64,000 bases of DNA, from contig NZ_RQJO01000007.1 of the NCBI RefSeq assembly GCF_003858635.1, forward strand, positions 1,923,941 to 1,987,940, written 5' to 3'. Position numbers and translations under genes: made by a program. The DNA comes from Larkinella rosea. GTDB taxonomy: Bacteria > Bacteroidota > Bacteroidia > Cytophagales > Spirosomataceae. Position 1 is the first letter of the stretch; each line of letters begins with the position of its first letter. Positions 54,106 through 62,848 of this stretch are shown piece after piece. The notes under the pieces were generated by a model. It was not told where the DNA came from and ran no database searches. It was given only the letters and a program-made list of their open reading frames with translations.

Positions 54106-56556
54106 TTAATTGTTGCCCCCACCGGCCCGGTTTCGCTCGGCCTCCGTGCTGGTGCTCCGCTGACGGGCGGCTTTCACGTTCTGGTTCCCGAACCGATACG
54201 TAAACGTCAGTCGGGCAATCCGGCTTTCCCAACGCGCCCGAACCCGGAAATTAATATCCTGATACGTGGCTTTCCCTTCGAATTTATTCAGCCAGAACGG
54301 GTCATTTACATTCAGTTTCAAGGTTGCTTTCCGGTTCATCAACGTCTTTTGAACACCGAGACTAAAAGCGCCCATCGGCTGCGTCCGGTAAAAACCGTAC
54401 ACATTTTTTGAATTATACCACCCTGCCAGTTCCGCGCTGAAACCTTTCGGTAACACAAAGTTCTGGGAAGTATACACGTTGTAAGACGCGAAACTAACGT
54501 TGTACTGTGCTCCTAAATACGGCGAATCGTACTTGTTGTAATTCACGCCGATATTGTTCTGCATGTTCCACCACTTGGTCACCGTCACCGGGAAACTCAT
54601 CGTCAGGTTCACATTGTCCTGCGTGGCCAGGTTGTCGGTGGTAACAAACGTGATGTTGTCTTCGGCAATCTGACCCGGCACCTCATTCACAATCACGTCA
54701 GTCGTCCGGCTGTACCCCAACGTGGTGGAGAATCTACCTTTGTACACGTGAGTCAACTGAAACGAATTCGTAAACTGCGGTTTCAGGTACGGATTTCCCT
54801 GTTGGTACGTATAGGGATCCAGATAAAACCGGAATGGATTCAGATTTTGATAATTCGGGCGATCAATCCGGCGGCTGTAGGACAGGTTCAGCACGTTGTT
54901 TGTATCGAGCTGTTGTGATAAGAACAGCGTCGGGAACAGATTAGTATAGTTTCGGTCCACAATTTTATTAAGCGTAACGGAATTACCCCGCGAGTGCGTA
55001 TTCTCCAGCCGCAGCCCCGCCTGAATAGTGGTTTTTCGGTACAGTTTCCCGGAAAAATTCGCGTAAACCGCGTTGATATTTTCGGTGTATTTAAACTGGT
55101 TGCTTTGCTTCGGATTAAAAACCCAGCGACCATCGACGTAATCTTCGTAGGTCAGGTTGTTGTCTGAATTGACAAAGCTGGTTTTGATACCGGTTTCAAA
55201 CTTCCCGATCTTTGTGGGATGGACATAATCCGACTTGAAGGCCCAGATGTCGATCGTCGAAGGCATGTTGTTGCGAACAATGGCCGTTGGCTGAACTATG
55301 CTGTCGTTGGCATTGGTGTAGGTCGTGCTCAGGTTATTATCCGATTGCCCGATAAACCGGGAGTAGTCCAGGTCGCTGGTAAATTCGCGCCCTTTGCCGT
55401 CAAAATCATACTTGTAGTTTACGTTCCCCGTCACGTTCGACCACTTGTTTTTTACCGTAACTTCGGTTGTTGGCTTCAGCGTAATCTGGTGTAGCTCATT
55501 GCTGATCACCGAGTGATTCACCCCGTTGGGTTGTTCCCAGTCGTTGATAAAACCGGTCGCCAGCACACCGATCGTGCTTTTCTTATTGATGAAATAATCA
55601 ACACCCGTCCGGAACGTGTGCCCGTCGAAGCGGTTTGGACGGTACGATGACTGATCGAAATAGGTGATTTTTCCGTTGTAGGGAATGATCCGATCCAGGC
55701 TGTTTTCCTGAAAACGACGGTTGTGAAAGTAGCTGTAATTGCCAAATGCGTTGATTTTTCCGACGCGGTGGTTCAGGTTCAGGCTGGCGTTGGCTTTCTC
55801 AAACCGGCCGTACCCCACCCCGGCAATCGCCGTTCCGTTGGTACCGAAATTCTTGTTCTTCTTCATCCGGATGTTGATGATTCCCACATTGCCAGCTGCG
55901 TCGTATTTGGATGATGGATTGGTGATGATCTCGATTTTCTCGATGTTATCACTCGGGGTGTTTTTCAGCAGATTGGCCACTTCCTGACCCGAAAGGTAGG
56001 TCTGCTTGCCGTCGATCATGACGATAACACCCCCTTTTCCCTTTAACTGAATGTTGTCGCTCTGGCGATCGATGGTTACACCCGGCGCTTTTTCCAGCAC
56101 TTCAAGGGCGGTGCTCCCACTCGCTACGATGCTGTTTTCGACATTGACAACCGTTCGGTCGATTTCCTGCTCAATGAACGGTTTTTTAGCCACCACCTTC
56201 ACCTCGTTCAGGCTTTTAGCTTCCTCGACCATCGTTAACGTTTTCACCTGAACCTCAGCATTTACCGCGTCAACTGCGAACGTTTCGGAGTATACTTTCT
56301 TGAAACCAACCAGTGAAGTGGCCACCCGATAACCGCCATCGGCCACGTTGTCGAACTCATATTGCCCCTTGTCGTTGGTGATAACGCCCTTGACCAGGGT
56401 CGAGTCTTTGGCCTTCAGCAGCAGGATCGTAACAAATTCCGACGGTTTTTGAGTGGGATCGATAACCAGTCCGCGAATCTTGCCTTTGGGTGGGGTTTGG
56501 GCCATGGCTGCAGTCATAACCAGCCACGTACACACTGCGGTGATAAACGTTTTCAT
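54106..56556 (-). CDS. Outer-membrane beta-barrel receptor (CarboxypepD-reg / OMP_b-brl_3 type)
   Basis: An 816-residue outer-membrane protein. The signal peptide ends at AAMAQ (20), followed by a carboxypeptidase-regulatory-like domain (about 27-105), a plug-like region with KNTPSDNIEKIEIITNPSSK and YDAAGNVGIINIRMKK, and a barrel of the OMP_b-brl_3 family. It differs from SusC in lacking a SusD partner. The tail after the last barrel strand is basic and Gly/Asn rich. Ligand unknown. It is a single-gene unit. Confidence 0.88.
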   Translation of the reverse strand: MKTFITAVCTWLVMTAAMAQTPPKGKIRGLVIDPTQKPSEFVTILLLKAKDSTLVKGVITNDKGQYEFDNVADGGYRVATSLVGFKKVYSETFAVDAVNAEVQVKTLTMVEEAKSLNEVKVVAKKPFIEQEIDRTVVNVENSIVASGSTALEVLEKAPGVTIDRQSDNIQLKGKGGVIVMIDGKQTYLSGQEVANLLKNTPSDNIEKIEIITNPSSKYDAAGNVGIINIRMKKNKNFGTNGTAIAGVGYGRFEKANASLNLNHRVGKINAFGNYSYFHNRRFQENSLDRIIPYNGKITYFDQSSYRPNRFDGHTFRTGVDYFINKKSTIGVLATGFINDWEQPNGVNHSVISNELHQITLKPTTEVTVKNKWSNVTGNVNYKYDFDGKGREFTSDLDYSRFIGQSDNNLSTTYTNANDSIVQPTAIVRNNMPSTIDIWAFKSDYVHPTKIGKFETGIKTSFVNSDNNLTYEDYVDGRWVFNPKQSNQFKYTENINAVYANFSGKLYRKTTIQAGLRLENTHSRGNSVTLNKIVDRNYTNLFPTLFLSQQLDTNNVLNLSYSRRIDRPNYQNLNPFRFYLDPYTYQQGNPYLKPQFTNSFQLTHVYKGRFSTTLGYSRTTDVIVNEVPGQIAEDNITFVTTDNLATQDNVNLTMSFPVTVTKWWNMQNNIGVNYNKYDSPYLGAQYNVSFASYNVYTSQNFVLPKGFSAELAGWYNSKNVYGFYRTQPMGAFSLGVQKTLMNRKATLKLNVNDPFWLNKFEGKATYQDINFRVRARWESRIARLTFTYRFGNQNVKAARQRSTSTEAERNRAGGGNN

Positions 56557-56960
56557 GAGATCTATTAGTAGGTTGTTGTTTACTTATTACTGTCAAAATC
56601 GTTGTTTACTGTCCGGTTTCGCCTGGAGTACGCAGCAAAATTAAGTAGTATGCATTACATAGAACCTGATCTTACATAGATGGTAATTTTTCCGGGATGA
56701 CTGGCAGGAAAGGCATGTTTCAGGTGTATAGGTTGTTTACAGTCGGTGATTGGGAGATGCAAAGATGGTTCACAAGGTTGCATGAGTTCAATCAAAAAGG
56801 GGTAAATGGGTGTTATAGGGGTTTAAACGGGCGTTCCGATCGCGTGAACCGTTAAAATCCCCGAGACGTTATTTTATTACGGATCGGATTTTATCCTGAA
56901 CCGAAAAAGTTGTTGTTTGCCGAATGAATTGAAAACCGATCAACCAGACATCCCTTTTAC
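56557..56960. other. Intergenic region between the receptor and nadE
   Basis: About 400 bases of divergent control region with no gene or clear promoter. One direct note: no repeat of the families seen elsewhere in this window occurs here. Confidence 0.45.
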
Positions 56961-58985
56961 ATGAAACTCATAAAAGTTGCCGCCGGTGTTGTCAACCAGA
57001 TCCCGATGGCCTGGGAACACAACCGCCGGACTATTGTCGATGCCATTGAAGAAGCAAAGAACCAGAATGTCAGCATATTATGCCTGCCTGAATTGTGTAT
57101 CACCGGTTACGGCTGCGAAGACATGTTCTTCTCGCACGAACTGATCGAGCAGGCCAAGCAAAGTTTGCTGGAAATTGTACCGCACACCGCCGACATTATT
57201 GTGGCCGTCAGTTTGCCGCTGCGGCTGGCCAATAACCGCACCTACGACACCGCCTGCCTGATCGCCAACAAACGCATTCTCGGTTTTGTCTGCAAGCAGG
57301 TACTCGCCAACAACGGTATTCATTACGAAACCCGCTGGTTTCAACCCTGGACACCCGGTGTTCGCGACGAAATTCAGATCGGTGAATTTTCCTATCCGGT
57401 TGGCGACCTCTTGTTCGATGTATCGGGCGTGAAAATCGGTTTTGAGATTTGCGAAGACGCCTGGATTTCGAACCGACCCGGCCGCAGTCTCCACGAACGG
57501 GGCGTCGATATTATCCTGAATCCGAGTGCCAGCCATTTTTCTTTTTATAAATCGCACGTTCGCGAACGGTTTGTGATCGATGGTTCCCGGGCATTCGGTG
57601 TCAGTTACATTTACTGTAACCTGGTGGGCAACGAATCCGGGCGTGCTATTTTCGACGGGGATGCCATGATTGCGTCCAACGGCCAGTTGCTGGTATCCGG
57701 ACCGCGTTTCAGTTACGCCGACCAGCTGATCATCACCGCCGTGATCGATATCGACGATACGCGGCTGAGTCAGACCCAGAACAAGGTCAATCTGGCGTAT
57801 TTGTTTCCCAATCTGCGGGTAGCGGCTCAGTTTGATTTTCCGTTTGTCAAACCGGTCGTGCAAAAAGCCGAACTGGAATACTGGGAAAACGGCAATCACC
57901 TGAAAGAAGAGGAATTTGCGCGGGCCGTTGCACTGGCGTTGTTTGATTATTTGCGCAAAAGTCGCTCCCACGGTTTTGTGCTGTCGCTGAGCGGGGGCGC
58001 GGATTCGTCGGCCATTGCGGCTCTGGTTTCGCTCATGATCCGAATGGCGGACGAAAGCATTGGGTTGGACGGTTTTAAAAAGAAACTGGGCCACATCAAG
58101 TCAATCCAGAAACTAAAAACCGCCGACGAAATCTGCGGAGCTTTGCTGACCACCATCTACCAGGGGACCGAAAACAGCTCCACCGACACCTACGAATCGG
58201 CGGAATCGCTGGCGAAATCCATTGGTGCAACGTTTTACAACATCAATATCAACGGTTTGGTGGAGACGTATACCAAACTGATTGAAGACCAGTTAGGTCG
58301 TCCATTGAGCTGGGAAACCGACGACGTGGCCCTGCAAAACATTCAGGCACGGGTACGCGCCCCGAGCGCGTGGCTCCTCGCCAACATTCAGAACGCCCTG
58401 CTGCTCTCGACCTCGAACCGCTCGGAAGCGTCGGTGGGTTATGCCACGATGGACGGCGACACGGCGGGCAGCATCTCCCCCATTGCCGGCATCGACAAAC
58501 ATTACCTGCGCGGCTGGCTCCGCTGGCTCGAAACCGTGGGCGTGGGTGGCACGATTAAAGTAGCCGGTTTACAAAAAGTGAATAATCTGCAGCCCACCGC
58601 CGAACTCCGCCCACTCGACCAAAAGCAGACCGACGAGGAGGATCTGATGCCGTACGATGTCCTGAACGCCATCGAAAAATTCGGCATTCGGGACAAACTG
58701 TCGCCGAAAGAAGTCATGCAGCAGGTGGAAGTGGTGTTTGAAAATCAGTATAACCGGGCTCAATTGTACACCTCCGTCGACCGGTTTTTCCGGCTCTGGA
58801 GCCGCAACCAGTGGAAGCGCGAGCGGTATGCGCCCTCGTTCCACGTTGACGACGAAAACGTGGACCCCAAAACCTGGTGCCGCTTCCCGATCTTAAGCAG
58901 TGGTTTTGAAAAGGAACTGGCCGAGTTGAAGGAATACGTTGATGGCAAAGACGGCCAGGGCCGGAAAGGAAAAATCGGGTTTTAA
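56961..58985 (+). CDS. nadE: Glutamine-dependent NAD+ synthetase
   Basis: A 674-residue two-domain enzyme that makes NAD+ from nicotinic acid adenine dinucleotide using glutamine ammonia. The N-terminal nitrilase-type glutaminase has the triad Glu44 (LPELCITGYG), Lys112 (KQVLANNGIHYE) and Cys164 (EICEDAW); the C-terminal synthetase has the pyrophosphatase loop SLSGGADSSA (343-351) and the NRSEASVGYATMDGDTAG region. Length and motifs match the long bacterial form. It is followed at its stop codon by a palindromic repeat. Confidence 0.96.
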   Translation: MKLIKVAAGVVNQIPMAWEHNRRTIVDAIEEAKNQNVSILCLPELCITGYGCEDMFFSHELIEQAKQSLLEIVPHTADIIVAVSLPLRLANNRTYDTACLIANKRILGFVCKQVLANNGIHYETRWFQPWTPGVRDEIQIGEFSYPVGDLLFDVSGVKIGFEICEDAWISNRPGRSLHERGVDIILNPSASHFSFYKSHVRERFVIDGSRAFGVSYIYCNLVGNESGRAIFDGDAMIASNGQLLVSGPRFSYADQLIITAVIDIDDTRLSQTQNKVNLAYLFPNLRVAAQFDFPFVKPVVQKAELEYWENGNHLKEEEFARAVALALFDYLRKSRSHGFVLSLSGGADSSAIAALVSLMIRMADESIGLDGFKKKLGHIKSIQKLKTADEICGALLTTIYQGTENSSTDTYESAESLAKSIGATFYNININGLVETYTKLIEDQLGRPLSWETDDVALQNIQARVRAPSAWLLANIQNALLLSTSNRSEASVGYATMDGDTAGSISPIAGIDKHYLRGWLRWLETVGVGGTIKVAGLQKVNNLQPTAELRPLDQKQTDEEDLMPYDVLNAIEKFGIRDKLSPKEVMQQVEVVFENQYNRAQLYTSVDRFFRLWSRNQWKRERYAPSFHVDDENVDPKTWCRFPILSSGFEKELAELKEYVDGKDGQGRKGKIGF

Positions 58986-59067
58986 CGTACCCACGGACTT
59001 TAGTCCGTGTTTTGATTCACTCAATGAGTAGCTAGAATTCCACGGGCAAAAGTCCGTGGGTACGTTA
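58983..59067. repeat. REP-like palindrome after nadE
   Basis: The first 27 bases (TAACGTACCCACGGACTTTA then GTCCGTG) pair with 59041-59067, with two mismatches, across a 31-base spacer. The ACGGACTTTAGTCCGT core is a short hairpin by itself. This style is typical of RAYT-associated REP elements. The repeat overlaps the nadE stop codon. Confidence 0.72.
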
Positions 59068-59172
59068 ACCGACAAAAAAACCGCATTAACCTCAAAAATC
59101 CGGACCACAGCAACGTTTGCCCGGTTGTCAGCGTATTGCCCAGTAAATAACCGGGTAAACTACGACACCACC

Positions 59173-60756
59173 ATGAATTTCAACCAACCTTTCACGAAGA
59201 AGCTGAACCGAACGTCAATTGCCCTGCTCACCATCCAGTTACTGGTAGCGGCTTCCTTGCTTTCCTGTTCCAAAGAAAGCGACGATTTGACGCCGGGCGG
59301 CACCACCACGCCCGGCAGTTCAACGACCACCGGCAGCTCCGTTTCCATCGACACCGTGAAGACAACGACCAGCAAAGCCGAAGGCAACACCGGCACAGCA
59401 GCCGACACGGAGGACCTTGTCGCCAATTCGACCTTTTCGTCCACAATCACCATTGCCTTCGGCAGTTCTGTCAACATTTCCAATCCGCTGGCGGGCAAGG
59501 GCGTTACGGTTACCGAAACCAACGGTGATGTCGTTATTAATGCCACCGTTGCGGAAGTGGCCTATGTGGTGTCGGGTACGACAACAAATGGTTCATTGAA
59601 AATCTACAGCGAAAAGAAATTCAAACTAACGCTGAACGGAGTCGCCATCACGAATGCCGACGGCCCCGCCATTAACATTCAATCGGGTAAACGAGCCTTC
59701 GTGGTGCTGGCCGATAACACGACCAATTCCCTGACCGATGGTTCGAAATATACGGCCAGTGGCACGGAAGACATGAAAGGTGCTTTCTTCAGCGAAGGGC
59801 AACTCATTTTCAGCGGAACCGGAGCACTCAACGTCAAAGGCAATTTCAAACACGCCATTGCTTCCGACGACTACGTCCGGGTGATCAGCGGAACGATCAC
59901 CGTAACCGGTGCGGTCACCGACGGTATCCATACGAACGACGCCTTCATCGCCGACGGCGGTACAATCAACCTCACCGCCACGGACGACGGTATTCAGTGT
60001 GAAGAAGGCTATATTGTGATCAACAACGGGGCATTTACGATCAACGTGGCCGGGAAAGGAATCACGGCTTCGTATGACACCGACGCTACCATTGACCCGT
60101 ATCTGACCATCAACGGCGGCACTTTTATTGTCAATTCGAGCAAAGGCGAGGGCATCGAGAGCAAAAGTACGCTGACGATCAACAACGGAAACTTCACCAT
60201 CAAAACCGCCGACGACGGCATCAACGCCGGCAAGGCGATCTACATCAACGGCGGAACCATTTATTCGTACGCAACCTCCAACGACGGCATCGACTCCAAC
60301 GGTCCCCTCACGGTGACAGGCGGGAAAATCGTGTCCGTTGGGGCGGCTTCTCCCGAAGAAGGCTTTGACTGCGACCGGAATACGTTCAAAATAACCGGTG
60401 GTATCATGGTCGGCATTGGCGGGGCCACCAGTGTTCCAACGGCCAGCGTCAGCACGCAGCCATCCGTCGTTCTCGGCGGAGGAACGGCCAATCAGTTGTT
60501 CCACATTCAGTCCAACGACGGCGCCGAAGTCCTGACGTTCCTGATTCCGCGGACGTACACCACGATGTTATTTTCCAGTCCGAAACTGAAAACCAGCCAG
60601 ACCTACAAGATTTTCACGGGCGGCAGCGTCGCCACCGGAACCAACCTGAATGGGTTATACACCGCCGGAACGTACACCGTCGGCACGCAATCGTCCAGTT
60701 TCACTGCCAGCAGCATGGTTACCCAGATCGGCGGCAGTTCAGGACCGGGCCGCTAA
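59173..60756 (+). CDS. Carbohydrate-binding lipoprotein of the Cthe_2159/DUF4353 type
   Basis: A 527-residue lipoprotein from the ATG at 59173 (MNFNQPFTKKLNRTS); the frame from 59056 starts inside the upstream palindrome and lacks a signal. The lipobox is LLSC, followed by a Thr/Ser-rich linker and a large right-handed beta-helix with repeated TLTINGGTF- and NGDI-like strands. This matches the Cthe_2159 family, which binds polygalacturonate and similar polymers. It probably attaches to cell-surface or host glycans. It ends at a strong terminator. Confidence 0.82.
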   Translation: MNFNQPFTKKLNRTSIALLTIQLLVAASLLSCSKESDDLTPGGTTTPGSSTTTGSSVSIDTVKTTTSKAEGNTGTAADTEDLVANSTFSSTITIAFGSSVNISNPLAGKGVTVTETNGDVVINATVAEVAYVVSGTTTNGSLKIYSEKKFKLTLNGVAITNADGPAINIQSGKRAFVVLADNTTNSLTDGSKYTASGTEDMKGAFFSEGQLIFSGTGALNVKGNFKHAIASDDYVRVISGTITVTGAVTDGIHTNDAFIADGGTINLTATDDGIQCEEGYIVINNGAFTINVAGKGITASYDTDATIDPYLTINGGTFIVNSSKGEGIESKSTLTINNGNFTIKTADDGINAGKAIYINGGTIYSYATSNDGIDSNGPLTVTGGKIVSVGAASPEEGFDCDRNTFKITGGIMVGIGGATSVPTASVSTQPSVVLGGGTANQLFHIQSNDGAEVLTFLIPRTYTTMLFSSPKLKTSQTYKIFTGGSVATGTNLNGLYTAGTYTVGTQSSSFTASSMVTQIGGSSGPGR

Positions 60757-60776
60757 TTCCGGAAATGACTCAATGC

Positions 60777-60832
60777 AAAAACCGTATTCCGAAAAGGGTG
60801 ACAGTCCCCTTTTCGGAATACGGTTTTTTTGT
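60777..60832. terminator. Strong bidirectional terminator
   Basis: AAAAACCGTATTCCGAAAAG then GG pairs with CC then CTTTTCGGAATACGGTTTTT, a 22-bp stem with an 8-base loop; A-runs and T-runs on both sides fit the convergent genes ending at 60756 and 60846. Confidence 0.88.
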
Positions 60833-60845
60833 ATAGCACTGGTTT

Positions 60846-61724
60846 TCAGATCAATTCCCCAACCCGGCTAAACGCTCCGGCGTGTTCGCGAACGAAGTCG
60901 GTATAAGACCGGGGGGCTCTTCCCAATAGGTTGGTTAACAAGTCGAGTTGTTCTGACGACGCTTTTAATCCCTTCGTTTGAAAAAACCGGTACATATGGA
61001 CCCAGTCGTCGACCATCCAGCCGGGCAGCCACTGTTTCGCATTCGTCGCCCAAACCTCCAGATCATTCCCGGCGTAGCGAACCTCATAGCCCAGTTGTTC
61101 CGTCAGGATTTGCGCGGTCGAATCGCCTGTCAACGCATCCGGCCCCGCCAGGGCAACCCGTTGCCCGTCGAATTCGTCGGTCATCAACACCCGGGCGGTG
61201 GCCTCAGCAATATCCCGCACATCGACCCGGCTCAACCCTCCGCTACCGATCGGCTGGGTATAAAGCCCGTGGTTCACAATCCCGTCTTTAAACCAGAAAT
61301 CGTTCTGATAAAAATTATTGGGGCAAATAAACGCATACGTCAGTCCCGACCAGATGACGGCTTTTTCAATTGCTACTTTGGTATGAAAGTGCGGAATGTG
61401 ATCGCCCGTGTGCACATTGTGAATACTTTGGTATACGATTTTACGGACGCCCGCCCGTTTGGCCGACGCCACGGCAAACGTTCCCTGAGCCACTTCAGCA
61501 GGACTCTGGCGATTGAGCAGAAAAACCTGGTCGATGCCTTCAAATGCCTTTGGCAGGGTCCCTGGTTCGTCCATATCGCCGATGGCGGCTTCCACGCCGT
61601 CGGGCAATAAAGCGGCCTTTTCGGCGGTTTTTACCAATACCCGCACATCCTGCCGGTGGCGCAGCAATTCCTGAACAATTTGACTTCCAACGGTACCGGT
61701 ACCGCCAATCACAAGTGTTTTCAT
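60846..61724 (-). CDS. NmrA-like NAD(P)-binding protein
   Basis: A 292-residue Rossmann-fold protein. The cofactor motif is VIGGTGTVGSQIV (5-17), and DIAEATARVLMTDEFDGQRVAL and PNNFYQN fit NmrA/isoflavone-reductase-like proteins. Some members are redox sensors and some are quinone oxidoreductases or sugar epimerase relatives; the substrate cannot be told. It is a single gene, divergent from an EamA transporter gene. Confidence 0.85.
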   Translation of the reverse strand: MKTLVIGGTGTVGSQIVQELLRHRQDVRVLVKTAEKAALLPDGVEAAIGDMDEPGTLPKAFEGIDQVFLLNRQSPAEVAQGTFAVASAKRAGVRKIVYQSIHNVHTGDHIPHFHTKVAIEKAVIWSGLTYAFICPNNFYQNDFWFKDGIVNHGLYTQPIGSGGLSRVDVRDIAEATARVLMTDEFDGQRVALAGPDALTGDSTAQILTEQLGYEVRYAGNDLEVWATNAKQWLPGWMVDDWVHMYRFFQTKGLKASSEQLDLLTNLLGRAPRSYTDFVREHAGAFSRVGELI

Positions 61725-61913
61725 GGTTAATCAGATGAGTGTTGTTTACCGGATCAAAATTGAATGAACCCGCCAAGGAACCCAACTTCCACCTCCATGA
61801 AACGGAAAAAGCAAGCGGTGAAACGCCACAGACGACCTTCCCGGCGACGAGCGGTTTTTTGGCTCAAAAGCCGAAAATAAGAGGTTCAGCTGGGACAAAC
61901 GGCTGCTTCGCCG

Positions 61914-61921
61914 TACCTTTG
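61914..61921 (+). promoter_or_regulatory. -7 element directly before the EamA transporter start
   Basis: TACCTTTG lies 4 bases before the ATG at 61926, so the transcript would begin at or very near the start codon. No good TTG is visible at -33. Confidence 0.55.
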
Positions 61922-61925
61922 CGGC

Positions 61926-62795
61926 ATGAAATCCCTCCTCCTCGGCCTACTCTTTGCCGCCTTGTGGGCCTCGGCTTCCGCAGCTACCAAATTTGGTGTT
62001 CTGTCGGCAGATCCGCTCGTACTGGCCAACATCCGGTTTTTAATTGCGGGCCCGCTCATGCTGGCCGTAGCCTACGGAATTCAGCGCGGCCCGTTGCCCA
62101 ACCACACCGAATTCAAACGCCTGACCATTTTTGCCCTGCTCAATACGACCATTTACCTCGGCGCTTTCGTGCTGGCCATCCGGCAGGTGTCCGCCGGAAT
62201 TGGCAGTTTGTCAACCGCCACCAGCCCGCTTTTCATTACATTATTTTCGGCCTTATGGCTCAAAAGGCCCGTCCGCTGGTACGAATTGGCTGGAATCAGC
62301 ATCGGGATGCTGGGTGTTCTGGTGGCCACCTACCCGCTGCTTCAACAAAGTTTTGCCACGATCCCCGGTTTGCTCATTCTGTTGGGCGGCATGATTTCCG
62401 TCTCGCTCGCAACCGTTTATTACACGCGGTTCCGGTGGAAACTGCCGAATCTGGTCATCAACGGCTGGCAGGTGTTGATCGGCGGTTTTCTGTTGATGCC
62501 CATTACGTTCCTCTTCGGCAATTTTGAACAGACTCATTTCGACGCCCGGTTCTGGGGATCGGTTTTCTGGCTTATTATTCCCGTTTCCGTCATCTCGCTG
62601 CAAATCTGGTTCTACCTCGTTCGCCAGGACGCGGTCAAGGCGTCGCTCTGGCTATTCCTTTGCCCGATTTTTGGCTTCACCTACTCTTCCATTCTGCTGG
62701 ACGAACCGCTCTCGGTTTACACCTTTTTAGGCACGGCGCTGGTTCTGGTCGGATTATACTTAGGGCAACGGGATAAGTTCAAACGCAAGTCCTGA
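61926..62795 (+). CDS. EamA-family drug/metabolite transporter
   Basis: A 289-residue inner-membrane protein with ten hydrophobic helices in two EamA repeats (about 5-135 and 145-280); conserved small-residue helix WASASAATKFG and the second-half signature SLWLFLCPIFGFTYSSILLDEPLS (in two parts) fit the family. It probably exports amino acids or metabolites, but the substrate is unknown. Its mRNA may be leaderless, because the promoter element is only 4 bases before the ATG. The stop overlaps the start of a dispersed repeat. Confidence 0.88.
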   Translation: MKSLLLGLLFAALWASASAATKFGVLSADPLVLANIRFLIAGPLMLAVAYGIQRGPLPNHTEFKRLTIFALLNTTIYLGAFVLAIRQVSAGIGSLSTATSPLFITLFSALWLKRPVRWYELAGISIGMLGVLVATYPLLQQSFATIPGLLILLGGMISVSLATVYYTRFRWKLPNLVINGWQVLIGGFLLMPITFLFGNFEQTHFDARFWGSVFWLIIPVSVISLQIWFYLVRQDAVKASLWLFLCPIFGFTYSSILLDEPLSVYTFLGTALVLVGLYLGQRDKFKRKS

Positions 62796-62830
62796 CAGCG
62801 CCGGGCCGTCGGTCGATACGGTTGAAAACC
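62792..62830. repeat. Dispersed palindrome, copy 2
   Basis: CTGACAGCGCCGGGCCGTCG then GTCGATACGGTTGAAAACC matches 29959-29990 with a 5-base insertion and a few changes. The right arm of copy 1 is missing here. It overlaps the EamA stop codon. Confidence 0.6.
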
Positions 62831-62848
62831 CAGCCAGTCGATTGTTGC

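Noticed and set aside
57078-58094. 338-residue minus-strand frame inside nadE
   Set aside because: Antisense shadow; the plus-strand nadE has full catalytic motifs.
59626-60504. 292-residue minus-strand frame inside the carbohydrate-binding lipoprotein
   Set aside because: Antisense shadow of a beta-helix repeat gene with a clear lipobox and strand pattern.
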